Assembly: GCF_035581365.1 (NCBI RefSeq)
Contig: NZ_CP141590.1
Coordinates: 2,848,001 to 2,912,000, forward strand
Length of the DNA: 64,000 bases
DNA from: Tsuneonella sp. CC-YZS046
Lineage (GTDB): Bacteria > Pseudomonadota > Alphaproteobacteria > Sphingomonadales > Sphingomonadaceae
Reading direction: 5' to 3'
Shown here: positions 7,960 through 17,094 of the stretch, piece after piece
How positions within the stretch are numbered: the first letter of the stretch is position 1
Layout of the letters: every line of letters starts with the position of its first letter
Program-made: the position numbers and the translations under genes
Notes under the pieces: model-generated
What the model saw: only the letters and a program-made list of their open reading frames with translations
The model's database searches: none
Told to the model about the DNA's origin: nothing

Positions 7960-7996
7960 CCCGTCCCTGCGCCTCGGCCAGGGACGGGTTCTTATT
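7960..7996 (+). terminator. Intrinsic terminator between the convergent 7118 gene and arsH
   Basis: Perfect 9-bp arms CCCGTCCCT (7960-7968) and AGGGACGGG (7980-7988), followed by TTCTTATT. The bases before the first arm (TCTTCACATA) are less T-rich on the other strand, so it probably serves mainly the plus-strand gene. Confidence 0.8.
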
Positions 7997-8032
7997 GTGC
8001 TGGCATGTAGAGGCGCACCCCGTTCGCAATCG

Positions 8033-8785
8033 TCAACTTCGACTCTGCCGGATAGCGATGGCCGAAAGATCGTTGGCCGAATCGACCACGACGCCCGCCG
8101 CTTTGCGCTCGGAATAGCGATTGACAAGCTGCGCGGCGTGCGGGCGCAGCAGCACTGTGAACCGGACCAACTCCTCCATTACATCGACGATGCGGTCATA
8201 GTAGCTCGACGGCTTCATACGCCCCATCTCATCGAACTCCTTATAGGCCATCGCCACGCTCGACTGGTTGGGAATGGTGAACATACGCATCCAGCGCCCG
8301 AGCAGGCGCAGGGTGTTGACCGCATTGAACGACTGCGAACCGCCTGACACCTGCATCACCGCCAGCGTGCGGCCCTGGGTCGGGCGCAGCCCCCTCATCT
8401 CCAGCGGCAGATGGTCGATCTGCGCTTTCATGATGCTGCTGATCTGGCCGTGGCGCTCCGGGCTGCACCACACCATGCCTTCGGACCACAGAGCATGGTT
8501 GCGCAACTCATGGATGGCGGAATGATCGTCGTCCTTCACCTGATCGGGCAACGGCAGATCAAACGGATCGAAGATGCGCGTCTCAGCGCCGAAGAACTGG
8601 AGCAGCCGCGCAGCTTCCTCGACCGCGAAGCGCGAGAAGGACCGCTCGCGCAACGACCCATAGAGCAGCAGGATGCGCGGCGGCGAATCGCCCGCGCCAA
8701 GGCCGAGCGCGGGCTGCTCATGCACATAGCGACGATCGAGCGCGGGCAGATGGCCCGGCTCGGGAAGATCTCGGATACGAGTCAA
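8033..8785 (-). CDS. arsH: ArsH, NADPH-dependent FMN reductase of arsenic resistance
   Basis: 250 aa. ArsH oxidises trivalent organoarsenicals and reduces FMN or quinones in the cytoplasm. The flavodoxin-like motif [12 protein letters not shown] (FMN phosphate binding) sits near residue 45. The family blocks [21 protein letters not shown] and [19 protein letters not shown] are present. It is the last gene of the operon arsR-arsC-arsC-acr3-arsH. Its ATG overlaps the acr3 stop (8782-8785), so it is translationally coupled. The length is normal for the family. Confidence 0.95.
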   Translation of the reverse strand: MTRIRDLPEPGHLPALDRRYVHEQPALGLGAGDSPPRILLLYGSLRERSFSRFAVEEAARLLQFFGAETRIFDPFDLPLPDQVKDDDHSAIHELRNHALWSEGMVWCSPERHGQISSIMKAQIDHLPLEMRGLRPTQGRTLAVMQVSGGSQSFNAVNTLRLLGRWMRMFTIPNQSSVAMAYKEFDEMGRMKPSSYYDRIVDVMEELVRFTVLLRPHAAQLVNRYSERKAAGVVVDSANDLSAIAIRQSRS

Positions 8786-9855
8786 GCGGCCGCCCCCTTC
8801 TCATACCAGCCGCGCGTGCGCTTCACGATCGCCACGACCGAGAGCATCACCGGCACCTCGACCAGCACACCGACCACCGTGGCGAGCGCCGCACCGGACT
8901 TGAGGCCGAACAGGCTGATTGCCGCCGCCACGGCCAGCTCGAAAAAATTGGATGCGCCTATCAGCGCGGCCGGTGCCGCGACGCACCAGGCGACGCCGAA
9001 CCGGCGGCTCAGCCAATAGGCCAGCCCCGCGTTGAAATAGACCTGCACCAGTATCGGCACGGCGATCAGCGCGATCACCAGCGGCTGCGCTATGATCGCC
9101 TCGCCCTGGAAGCCGAACAGGAGCACCAGCGTTGACAGCAAAGCGACCAGCGAGATCGGACCGAGATGGGCGAGCAGCCGGTCGAGTGAAGCCTGTCCGC
9201 CCGATGCCAGCACAGCGCGCCGGAGGATTTGCGCGACGATCACCGGCACGACGATATAGAGGCCAACTGACAGCAGCAGCGTATCCCACGGCACCGTCAC
9301 CACAGCGACGCCGAGCAGCAGGCCGACCAGCGGCGCGAAGGCGAACACCATGATGAGGTCGTTCAGCGCCACCTGGCTCAGCGTGAAATTGGGCTCGCCG
9401 TCGCACAGATTCGACCAGACGAACACCATCGCCGTGCAGGGCGCGGCGGCAAGCAGGATCAGCCCGGCGATATAGGACGGGCCTTCGCCTTCGGGGAGCA
9501 GCGGCGCAAACAGCCAGCCGAGGAAGAATGTGCCCAGCAGCGCCATCGAGAAAGGCTTGACCGCCCAATTGATGAATAGGGTAACGCCGACGCCTTTCCA
9601 GTGCTGGCGCACCGATCCCAAGGCACCCAAGTCGATCTTGAGCAGCATCGGCACGATCATCAGCCAGATCAGCACCGCGACCACGAGATTGACCCGCGCG
9701 ACTTCGGCCGACGCGATCGCGCTGAACAGGCCGGGCAGCGCATGGCCGAGCGCGATGCCGACGACGATGCAGAGTGCCACCCACAGGCTCAGATAACGCT
9801 CGAAGAAGGAGATGCCGGGACGGGCCGGTGCGGTGCTGGCGGGACCGGTCGCCAT
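8782..9855 (-). CDS. acr3: Acr3-family arsenite efflux permease
   Basis: 357 aa, about ten membrane segments, in the inner membrane. It exports arsenite (and often antimonite) using the proton motive force. The family signature [19 protein letters not shown] carries the conserved catalytic Cys, and the second conserved region [10 protein letters not shown] is present. It lies between the glutaredoxin-type arsC, three bases upstream, and arsH, which overlaps it. The ArsB (non-Acr3) family is excluded by these motifs and by length. Confidence 0.95.
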   Translation of the reverse strand: MATGPASTAPARPGISFFERYLSLWVALCIVVGIALGHALPGLFSAIASAEVARVNLVVAVLIWLMIVPMLLKIDLGALGSVRQHWKGVGVTLFINWAVKPFSMALLGTFFLGWLFAPLLPEGEGPSYIAGLILLAAAPCTAMVFVWSNLCDGEPNFTLSQVALNDLIMVFAFAPLVGLLLGVAVVTVPWDTLLLSVGLYIVVPVIVAQILRRAVLASGGQASLDRLLAHLGPISLVALLSTLVLLFGFQGEAIIAQPLVIALIAVPILVQVYFNAGLAYWLSRRFGVAWCVAAPAALIGASNFFELAVAAAISLFGLKSGAALATVVGVLVEVPVMLSVVAIVKRTRGWYEKGAAA

Positions 9856-9858
9856 GCC

Positions 9859-10284
9859 TCAGACCAGCCGCACGCCGGTTTCATCGACGACTTGGTGCCC
9901 GTCCTCCTTGGCGAAAGCGCCTAGCTGGGGCTTCGGCAGGATATCGAGCACGACTTCGGACGGGCGGCAAAGGCGCACGCCCAGCGGCGTTTCGACCAGC
10001 GGCCGGTTGATGAGGATCGGATGCTTCATCATCGCGTCGAGCAGGGCTTCGTCGCCCAGCACCGGGTCATCGTCGCGCAGCCCTTCATAGATCGTGCCTT
10101 TGATGCGCAGCACATCGCGCGGAGAAAGGCCGGCGGCCGCCATCAACGCGACCAGCTTGTCGCGCGAGGGCGGCGTTTGCAGATATTCGATGATCGTGGG
10201 CTCGATGCCGGCGTTGCGGATCAGGCCCAGCACGTTGCGCGAGGTGCCGCACTCGGGGTTGTGATAGATGATGATGTCGGTCAC
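9859..10284 (-). CDS. arsC: Arsenate reductase ArsC, glutaredoxin-dependent type
   Basis: 141 aa. Reduces arsenate to arsenite with glutathione and glutaredoxin. The catalytic Cys12 is in YHNPECGTSRNVL, and the conserved HPILINRPLV and RLCRPSEVV contain the anion-binding arginines. The start is GTG 10284, whose GTGA overlaps the stop of the upstream low-molecular-weight type reductase. The neighbouring gene encodes an unrelated arsenate reductase that uses thioredoxin, so the operon carries two chemistries for the same step. Confidence 0.93.
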   Translation of the reverse strand: MTDIIIYHNPECGTSRNVLGLIRNAGIEPTIIEYLQTPPSRDKLVALMAAAGLSPRDVLRIKGTIYEGLRDDDPVLGDEALLDAMMKHPILINRPLVETPLGVRLCRPSEVVLDILPKPQLGAFAKEDGHQVVDETGVRLV

Positions 10285-10811
10285 GCGGCGTCTCCGCGCT
10301 TTGCAGTCGAGCCTTCGGCATGGCCGATCTCGCGCAGGTTCACGCCGAGCGCCTTGGCTTCGAGGGTTTCGATGGGCAGCGCGAGGAACAGCTTGATCCG
10401 GTTTTCCAGATAACGCAGCGCCGTCACGAAGGCGCGCTCGCGCTCGATCTCCGTTCCTTCGGCATGGCTTGGATCTTCGATGCCCCAATGGGCGGTCATC
10501 GGATGACCGGGCCATACGGGGCATGTCTCACCGGCTGCGTCGTCGCAGACGGTGAACACGAAATCCATGTGCGGCGCATCGAGACGGGAAAACTCCTCCC
10601 AGCTTTTCGAGCGCAGCCCTTCAGTCGGATAGCCGATCCGCTCCAGTAGCCGCAGTGCGACCGGATTGACCTGGCCCTTGGGGAAACTGCCGGCCGAGAA
10701 GCCGCGGAGGCGACCTTCGCCCAGCTTGTTAAGCGCGCTTTCGGCGAGGATCGAGCGCGCCGAATTGCCGGTGCAGAGGAACAGGACATTGAACACGCGA
10801 TCGGTGGACAT
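10281..10811 (-). CDS. arsC: Arsenate reductase, low-molecular-weight phosphatase type
   Basis: 176 aa. The protein-tyrosine-phosphatase-fold arsenate reductase. The P-loop C-x5-R is FLCTGNSARS (Cys13 to Arg19). The redox pair needed for thioredoxin coupling is seen in VCDDAAGETCPVWPG. The C-terminal extension (RERAFVTALRYLENRIKLFL) is typical. The start at ATG 10811 follows AAGGAG; an upstream in-frame ATG has no ribosome site. It is the second gene of the ars operon. Confidence 0.92.
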   Translation of the reverse strand: MSTDRVFNVLFLCTGNSARSILAESALNKLGEGRLRGFSAGSFPKGQVNPVALRLLERIGYPTEGLRSKSWEEFSRLDAPHMDFVFTVCDDAAGETCPVWPGHPMTAHWGIEDPSHAEGTEIERERAFVTALRYLENRIKLFLALPIETLEAKALGVNLREIGHAEGSTAKRGDAA

Positions 10812-10822
10812 AACGGTCTCCT

Positions 10823-11155
10823 TCAGCAGCAGGGGAGAAGTTCGGCGACGAGCGGCGCGCACAGTTCCGGCTTCCCTGCGCAGCAGTCCTTGACGAGATA
10901 GAGAGTGAGCGCGCGCAGCGTATCGAGGTCGGCGCGGTAGATGATCGACCGGCTTTGCCGTTCGGACTTCACCAGCCCAGCGCGCGACAGGATGCCGAGA
11001 TGCGCGGACATGGTGTTCTGCGGCACGTCGAGCCGGCGCGCGATCTCGCCGGCCGGCAGCCCATCCGGCTCGTGCCGCACCAGCAGGCGGAAAGTATCAA
11101 GGCGCGTCGTCTGCGCGAGCGCGCCCAAGGCAAGAATGGTCGAATCAGATTCCAT
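10823..11155 (-). CDS. arsR: ArsR-family arsenic repressor
   Basis: 110 aa winged-helix repressor of the operon. The recognition helix region is QNTMSAHLGILSRAGLV (residues 46-62). There is no classical ELCVCDL metal site in the DNA-binding helix. The cysteines are instead at the C-terminus (Cys91, 92, 99, 109 and 110), as in other alphaproteobacterial ArsR proteins, and probably bind As(III) there. ATG 11155 fits the family N-terminus (MESDSTILALGALAQ). The longer GTG start at 11215 would run through the operator. Neither start has an SD sequence, so a leaderless message is possible. Confidence 0.92.
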   Translation of the reverse strand: MESDSTILALGALAQTTRLDTFRLLVRHEPDGLPAGEIARRLDVPQNTMSAHLGILSRAGLVKSERQSRSIIYRADLDTLRALTLYLVKDCCAGKPELCAPLVAELLPCC

Positions 11156-11190
11156 ATATCCAGAATAACAGATATTTCGGGCAATGCCAT
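11156..11190 (-). promoter_or_regulatory. ars operon operator/promoter
   Basis: Inverted repeat ATATC (11156-11160) and GATAT (11171-11175) lies directly before the arsR ATG, in the only AT-rich patch of the region. On the minus strand TTGCCC and GATATA are 18 bp apart and could be the -35 and -10. Transcription would then start almost at the ATG. The repeat is seen; its role as the ArsR operator is inferred. Confidence 0.5.
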
Positions 11191-11227
11191 GGGATTCCAG
11201 CGTCTGAACGGACACGCCGCATCATGA

Positions 11228-11316
11228 GAGAGTGAGAGGCGGGCCGGAAGCGGGCGGGTCGGCCGGATCGAGAGAGAGCGTCCGGCGGCCCGTTCCTTCC
11301 CGGCTCTCCTCAGGAC
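11228..11316 (+). promoter_or_regulatory. Structured 5' leader, copy 4
   Basis: Has GAGAGTGAGAG (11228-11238) as in copies 1 and 2, and GGCCGGATCGAGAGAGAGCG (11261-11280) as in copy 3, so it links the two halves of the family. It ends in GGCTCTCCTCAGGA before the ATG at 11324. It also lies only 72 bp from the divergent arsR start. Confidence 0.55.
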
Positions 11317-11323
11317 ATTCGCC

Positions 11324-14300
11324 ATGACTCTTGCTGCACCCGCTGCCCGTTCGGCGGCGCCGTTTCCCGTCGCGCCCGGTTTCGCCGCGACCGCCCGGTC
11401 CATCCTTGCCGCCGCCGCGCTGATCCTGCCCGATCTTGAACGGGGCCGCGCGATCGACGCACGCGCCCTGCGCTCCGCGATGGAGACCGCGTTTGGCGGT
11501 TCTGACGCCGATGGCGCATGGGACTGGAAAACCGCCTACGACGCCTGCGAAGCGGCGCAGGTTCTGTTCCTGCGCAAATACGGCGGCACGATCCTCCGCA
11601 AATCCGCTTCGCCGGTCGCCGCGCTGGCGATGATCGAGAAGGTGGCGGCGCTGCTCCCCACCCATACGCGCCGGTCGGAGACTTCTCAGGCGTTCCAGCA
11701 ATTCTCGACGCCGGCCGGGCTGGGCTTCGTCGCCACCGTCGCGGCCGCGATCCGGCCGGGCGAGCTGGTGCTCGAACCCTCCGCCGGCACCGGGCTGCTC
11801 GCGGTCCAGGCTGAGACGCGAGGGGCCAGCCTGGTTCTCAACGAACTGGCCGAGATCCGCGCCGAGATGCTCGGCGGCCTGTTCGGCGATTGCGCGATCA
11901 CGCGCCACGACGCCGCGCACATCCACGACTATCTGCGCCCGGACATCGCGCCGAGCGTGGTGGTGATGAACCCGCCTTTCTCGGCCGTCGCCCATGTCGA
12001 TCGGACGATGAAGGACGCGGCGCTGCGCCATATCGGCTCGGCGCTGGCCCGGCTCGCCGAGGGCGGCCGCCTGGTCGCGATCACCGGCGCGAGCTGCACG
12101 CCCGACAATCCCGCCTGGGCCGACGCCTTCGCCCAGCTTCAGGAGCGCGGCCGCATCCTGTTCTCGGCGGCGATCGACGGCCGGGTCTATGCCAAGCACG
12201 GCACGACCATCGATACGCGCCTGACCGTTCTCGAGCGCGTTCCCGCCGACGATCCTCGCCGCTTCCCGGCCTCACCGGGCGTCGCGCCCGACACCGCGAC
12301 CTTGCTCGGCTGGGTGCAGGGCCATGTGCCGCCGCGCGGGTCCGGCCCCGACATGCCGCCGCCCGCCATGCCGGTCGCCATGCGGGCGATGGCCGCTGCG
12401 CCCGCGCCCCGTCGTCGCGCCGCACCCGCACCAGCGCCTGCGCGCGTCGATCTACCCGAGGCGGCGGAGCTGGCCTATGAGGCGATCGACTGGATGCCGG
12501 CCGAAGCGGGCCGCCTGACCGATGCGATCTACGAGCCCTATGCGCTCCAGTCACTGCGCATCGACGGCGCGAAGCCGCATCCGACGCCGCTGGTCCAGTC
12601 GGCGGCGATGGCCTCGGTCTCGCCGCCCAAGCCGAGCTATCGGCCGATGCTGCCGGCCAGCCTCGTCGCCGACAGCATCCTGTCGGACGCCCAGCTCGAA
12701 TCCGTGATCCTCGCGGGCGAGGCCCATAGCGGCCAGCTCGCCGGGGCATGGACCGTCGATGACACCTGGGATGTCGTCACCGCCGCGCCGGATGACGCTG
12801 AGAAGGCCGTGCGCTTCCGCCGCGGCTGGTTCCTCGGTGACGGCACCGGCGCGGGCAAGGGCCGCCAGGTCGCGGGCATCATCCTCGACAACTGGCTGAA
12901 AGGCCGCCGCCGCGCGGTCTGGATCAGCCGTTCCGAGACCCTGCACCAGGACGCCATGCGCGATTGGGAAGCGCTCGGCCAGGAGCGCCTCTTGGTGACG
13001 CCGCTTTCCCGCTTCCGGCAGGGCACGGCGATCACGCTGGACGAGGGCGTGCTGTTCACCACCTACGCCACGCTGCGGTCGCAGGAGCGCGGTGAAAAGG
13101 CGAGCCGCGTGCAGCAGATCGTCGAGTGGCTCGGCGCCGACTTCGACGGCGTGATCGTGTTCGACGAGGCGCACGCGATGGCGAACGCGGCCGGCAGCAC
13201 CAGCGAGCGCGGCGAGCAGGCGCCCTCGCAGCAGGGCCGCGCGGGGCTTCGGCTCCAGCACGCGCTGCCCGATGCGCGCATCGTCTATGTCTCCGCGACC
13301 GGCGCGACCACCGTGCAAAATCTCGCCTACGCCCAACGGCTCGGCCTGTGGGGCGGCGAGGACTTTCCGTTCACCACGCGCAGCGAGTTCATCGCGGCGA
13401 TCGAGGACGGCGGCGTTGCGGCGATGGAGGTGCTGGCGCGCGACTTGAAGGCGCTCGGCCTCTATTCGGCCCGCTCGCTGTCCTTCGACGGCGTGGAATA
13501 CGAGATGCTCGAACATGCGCTGACCCCCGCGCAGATCGGCATCTACGACGCCTACGCGGGCGCCTTCCAGATCATTCACAACAATCTGGATGCGGCGATG
13601 AAGGCCGCGAACATCACCGGCGCGACCGGCACGCTCAACGCCCAGGCCAAGTCGGCGGCGCGCAGCGCCTTCGAGTCCGCCAAGCAGCGGTTCTTCAATC
13701 ACCTCATCACGGCGATGCAGACGCCTTCGATGATCGCCAGCATCGAGCGCGACCTGGCGGCCGGCCATAGCGCCGTCGTCCAGATCGTCTCGACCGGCGA
13801 GGCGCTGATGGAACGCCGTCTCGCAGACATCCCGACCGAGGAATGGGACGACGTGCGCGTGGACGTGACGCCCCGCGAATACGTCCTATCGTATCTCGAA
13901 CATAGCTTCCCGGTGCAGCTCTACGAGCCGTTCACGGACAGCGAGGGCAACCTGTCCTCGCGGCCCGTCACCGACGCGGACGGCAATCCCGTCGAATCCC
14001 GCGAAGCCGCCGAGCGCCGCGACCGGCTGATCGAGCGCCTGGCCTCGCTGGCGCCGGTGCCGGCCGCGCTCGACCAGATCATCCATCACTTCGGGACCGA
14101 TGTGGTCGCCGAGGTGACGGGGCGTTCGCGCCGGATCGTCAGGCGGCGCGGCTCGGACGGCATCGACCGCTATGTGGTCGAGAGCCGGCCGGGCTCGGCC
14201 AATGTCGGCGAAACCGACGCCTTCCAGAGCGACGCCAAGCGCATCCTCATCTTCTCCGATGCGGGCGGGACCGGCCGCAGCTATCACGCCGACCTCGGCG

Positions 14301-15679
14301 CGAGGAACCAACGGCTGCGCGTCCATTATCTGCTGGAGGCGGGCTGGAAGGCCGACAATGCCATCCAGGGCTTCGGCCGCACCAACCGGACCAATCAGAA
14401 GCAGCCGCCGCTGTTCCGGCCGGTGACGACCGATGTGAAGGCGCAGAAGCGGTTCATCTCGACCATCGCGCGCCGGCTCGACACGCTGGGCGCGATCACG
14501 CGCGGCCAGCGCCAGACCGGCGGCCAGGGACTGTTCCGGCCGGAAGACAATCTGGAATCGCAATATGCGCGCGACGCGCTGCGCCAGCTCTACCGGCTGC
14601 TCTACGCGGGCAAGGTCGAGGGCTGCTCGCTGCTCGCCTTCGAGGAGGCGACGGGTCTCAGCTTGCGCGACGACACCGGCCTCAAGGACGAGTTGCCGCC
14701 GATCACGACCTTCCTCAACCGGATGCTGGCGCTCGCCATCGACTTGCAGAACGTCCTGTTCACGGCGTTCGAGGACTTGCTGACCGCCCGCATCGAGGGG
14801 GCCGTCGCTTCGGGAACCTACGAGCTGGGGCTGGAGACGCTCCAGGCCGAAAGCTTCACGATTGCCGAGCGCAGCACCATCTATGCTCATCCCGGCACCA
14901 CGGCGGAGACGAGGTTGCTGACGATCGAACGCAAGGACCGCAATCGGCCGCTCACGCTGGCGAAGGCGCTCGACCATCTTTCGGACCCGCGTGCGGTCCT
15001 GCTGGTCAACGCCCAATCCGGCCGCGCCGCCGTGCAGATACCGACGAAGGGGATGTTGCTCGACGACGGCAGCGTCGAGCGCCGCGTGCGGCTGGTCCGG
15101 CCGATGGAATCGACGCCGATGCCGCTGGAGGCAATGGCGCAGACGCAATGGCACGAAGCGAGCCGGGCGGACTTCGCCCGCGCGTGGGAGGCGGAGTTGG
15201 CCGAGGTGCCGGAGTTCGCCACCAGCACCATGCACATCGTCACCGGCCTCTTGCTGCCCATCTGGAAGCGGCTGCCGAACGAGTCCACCCGCGTCTATCG
15301 GCTCCAGACCGATGATGGCGAGCGGATCATCGGCCGCCGGGTCTCGCCGGCCTGGGTCGCGACGGCAACCGCCAACGACGACGGCCCGCGTCTCGATCCG
15401 CAGGCGGCCTTCGCTGCGCTGATGGACGGGCGCACCGTGCTCGACCTGGCTGAAGGTCTCCAGCTCCGCCGTGTGCGCGTGATGAACGCCTACCGGATCG
15501 AGCTGACCGGCTTCACCGACGCCATGCGCGAGCGGCTGACCGCCTATGGCCTGTTCCACGAGATCATCTCGTGGACGCTGCGCATGTTCGTCCCCGTCGA
15601 TGCGGCGGGCGTCGCGGTGCTGGAGCGCCTGATGAAACGGTGGCCGCTGACGCGCATCGCCGACCGGGCGGCCGCGTGA
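11324..15679 (+). CDS. Methyltransferase-like / Strawberry-notch helicase fusion, 1451 aa
   Basis: An N-terminal Rossmann methyltransferase-like region has motif I VLEPSAGTGLLAVQ (about residue 148) and the N6-adenine type motif IV VVVMNPPFSA (about residue 213). A superfamily 2 helicase of the Strawberry-notch group follows, with Walker A GDGTGAGKGRQVAG (about 503) and DEAH box VIVFDEAHAM (about 608). The C-terminal helicase half has FSDAGGTGRSYHAD and GFGRTNRTNQ (about 985-1025). These proteins are recurrent in ICEs and large plasmids. A role in processing or protecting incoming DNA is plausible but not shown. Its stop overlaps the next start (TGATG at 15677-15681), so the primase-like protein is probably a partner. 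Confidence 0.88.
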   Translation: MTLAAPAARSAAPFPVAPGFAATARSILAAAALILPDLERGRAIDARALRSAMETAFGGSDADGAWDWKTAYDACEAAQVLFLRKYGGTILRKSASPVAALAMIEKVAALLPTHTRRSETSQAFQQFSTPAGLGFVATVAAAIRPGELVLEPSAGTGLLAVQAETRGASLVLNELAEIRAEMLGGLFGDCAITRHDAAHIHDYLRPDIAPSVVVMNPPFSAVAHVDRTMKDAALRHIGSALARLAEGGRLVAITGASCTPDNPAWADAFAQLQERGRILFSAAIDGRVYAKHGTTIDTRLTVLERVPADDPRRFPASPGVAPDTATLLGWVQGHVPPRGSGPDMPPPAMPVAMRAMAAAPAPRRRAAPAPAPARVDLPEAAELAYEAIDWMPAEAGRLTDAIYEPYALQSLRIDGAKPHPTPLVQSAAMASVSPPKPSYRPMLPASLVADSILSDAQLESVILAGEAHSGQLAGAWTVDDTWDVVTAAPDDAEKAVRFRRGWFLGDGTGAGKGRQVAGIILDNWLKGRRRAVWISRSETLHQDAMRDWEALGQERLLVTPLSRFRQGTAITLDEGVLFTTYATLRSQERGEKASRVQQIVEWLGADFDGVIVFDEAHAMANAAGSTSERGEQAPSQQGRAGLRLQHALPDARIVYVSATGATTVQNLAYAQRLGLWGGEDFPFTTRSEFIAAIEDGGVAAMEVLARDLKALGLYSARSLSFDGVEYEMLEHALTPAQIGIYDAYAGAFQIIHNNLDAAMKAANITGATGTLNAQAKSAARSAFESAKQRFFNHLITAMQTPSMIASIERDLAAGHSAVVQIVSTGEALMERRLADIPTEEWDDVRVDVTPREYVLSYLEHSFPVQLYEPFTDSEGNLSSRPVTDADGNPVESREAAERRDRLIERLASLAPVPAALDQIIHHFGTDVVAEVTGRSRRIVRRRGSDGIDRYVVESRPGSANVGETDAFQSDAKRILIFSDAGGTGRSYHADLGARNQRLRVHYLLEAGWKADNAIQGFGRTNRTNQKQPPLFRPVTTDVKAQKRFISTIARRLDTLGAITRGQRQTGGQGLFRPEDNLESQYARDALRQLYRLLYAGKVEGCSLLAFEEATGLSLRDDTGLKDELPPITTFLNRMLALAIDLQNVLFTAFEDLLTARIEGAVASGTYELGLETLQAESFTIAERSTIYAHPGTTAETRLLTIERKDRNRPLTLAKALDHLSDPRAVLLVNAQSGRAAVQIPTKGMLLDDGSVERRVRLVRPMESTPMPLEAMAQTQWHEASRADFARAWEAELAEVPEFATSTMHIVTGLLLPIWKRLPNESTRVYRLQTDDGERIIGRRVSPAWVATATANDDGPRLDPQAAFAALMDGRTVLDLAEGLQLRRVRVMNAYRIELTGFTDAMRERLTAYGLFHEIISWTLRMFVPVDAAGVAVLERLMKRWPLTRIADRAAA

Positions 15680-16743
15680 TGGGCCGGCTGTCGGATCAGG
15701 CAGGCGAACTGGCGAACCGTCTCGGCGATCGGGCCGAGGCGGTTTGCCGTCATTACCTGTCGAAGGGGCATCGCGAAGGCCGCTATTGGCTGGTTGGCGA
15801 TGCCCACAACACGCCGGGCCGCAGCCTCTATGTGCGATTGTCCGGCTCGGAGGATGGCCGGGGCGCTGCCGGCAAATGGACTGACGCCGCGACCGGCGAG
15901 CATGGCGACCTGCTCGACATCATCGCGCTCGCCCGCGGCCATTCGCAGCTCCGCGACACGCTGGACGAGGCCCGGAGCTTCCTCAGCCTACCGAATCCCG
16001 AGCCTTGCACCGATGGTCCACGCCATGCGCGTGAGCCGCAAGCGCCCACCGGCTCGCCGCAAGCCGCCAAGCGCCTGTTCGCCGCGTCCGGGCCTGTCCG
16101 GGGATCGGTCGTTCAAGCCTATCTGCGGGGACGCGCGATCACGGCCCTGCGGGTGGACGATCCGCTCCGCTTCCACCCGCGCTGCTACTACACCCCGTCG
16201 CGGAAGGACTTGGCCGGAACACGTCGCGTATGGCCTGCCATGATCGCCGCCGTCACCGATCTCGACGGCGCGATCACCGGCGTTCATCGCACCTGGCTCG
16301 ACCCGGACGCATCGACCAAGGCGCCGGTGGTCACGCCTCGGCGCGCGATGGGTTTCCTTCTCGGGCACGGCGTCCGCTTCGGCAGACCGGATGCGGTGAT
16401 GGCGGCGGGCGAAGGCATCGAGACCATCCTGTCGCTGCGTCAGGTCATGCCCGCCATGCCCATGATCGCCGCTCTGTCCTCGCCCCACCTTGGAGCCGTC
16501 CTGTTCCCGCCCGCGCTCCGACGCCTCTATGTCGGCCGCGACGACGATCCGGCCGGCGACGCTGCGTTGGCGAGGCTGACCGAGCGGGCTTCCGGGGCCG
16601 GGATCGAGGTCGTGCCGCTCTCGCCCATGCTCGGCGATTTCAACGAGGATCTGCGCCTAGTCGGAGCCGAGCGGATGGCGGCGGCGCTGGGCGGGCAGCT
16701 CATCCCCGAGGATGCGGGCCGTTTCCTGGCCATGCCCGGCTGA
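15679..16743 (+). CDS. TOPRIM-domain primase-like protein
   Basis: 354 aa. The N-terminal half (residues about 20-110) resembles the DUF7146/primase zinc-binding-like region that precedes TOPRIM in plasmid primases. The TOPRIM domain contains VMAAGEGIETILSLRQV (acidic motif 1) and LYVGRDDDPAGDAALARL (D-x-D motif) at about residues 235-300. It may make primers for the transferred strand or assist replication. Start ATG 15679 overlaps the helicase stop. No separate primase domain is seen beyond TOPRIM. Confidence 0.85.
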   Translation: MGRLSDQAGELANRLGDRAEAVCRHYLSKGHREGRYWLVGDAHNTPGRSLYVRLSGSEDGRGAAGKWTDAATGEHGDLLDIIALARGHSQLRDTLDEARSFLSLPNPEPCTDGPRHAREPQAPTGSPQAAKRLFAASGPVRGSVVQAYLRGRAITALRVDDPLRFHPRCYYTPSRKDLAGTRRVWPAMIAAVTDLDGAITGVHRTWLDPDASTKAPVVTPRRAMGFLLGHGVRFGRPDAVMAAGEGIETILSLRQVMPAMPMIAALSSPHLGAVLFPPALRRLYVGRDDDPAGDAALARLTERASGAGIEVVPLSPMLGDFNEDLRLVGAERMAAALGGQLIPEDAGRFLAMPG

Positions 16744-17094
16744 GGCCGGAAAGGCGGCGGGGGCTTCGGCTCGGGGTTCGGAAAGGTCCGGCCTGCCGGT
16801 TGCGGCGACGCTGGCGATCATCGGAGAGGCCCGCGCCCTTGCTGCCTTCTTGAGAGGCGTTCGGGACGACAGCCGCCCCGGCCCGGCAACGGCGTTCGGC
16901 AGCTAATTTCCGCCGCGGCCACGAGCGGCCGCTTTGCATCGCGAAACAAATTAGCCGCCGCCCTGCCGTCCAGCGCTGCGCTTGGCCGCCACCCCGCGAG
17001 GGGCGGGGTTGGCGGTGCAGGCCCGGTTCGCCCGCCGTCTTTCGACGCCTGCGAAGGCCGCGAAGGGCGCGGTCAACCGATGAGAGGCGTCACC
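16744..17094. other. Non-coding 350 bp with nested inverted repeats
   Basis: No supportable gene. It contains an AT-rich inverted repeat CTAATTT (16903-16909) / AAATTAG (16948-16954), extended to 11 of 12 bp by GGCAG / CCGCC flanks. That repeat encloses GCGGCC (16915-16920) / GGCCGC (16926-16931). A second hairpin spans about 16986-17015 (CCGCCACCCCGC / GGCGGGGTTGGCGG). The first could be a cruciform or RNA cloverleaf. The leader of the DUF2493 gene forms the last part. Confidence 0.5.

Noticed and set aside
8800-9784. Second long minus-strand frame inside acr3
   Set aside because: Frame-shifted shadow of acr3, Arg-rich and without hydrophobic pattern.
11222-12199. Minus-strand 325-codon frame over the helicase start
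   Set aside because: Antisense shadow in high-GC DNA; the plus-strand gene has clear motifs.
16712-16906. 64-codon frame after the TOPRIM gene
   Set aside because: Overlaps the end of that gene and lacks a ribosome site.
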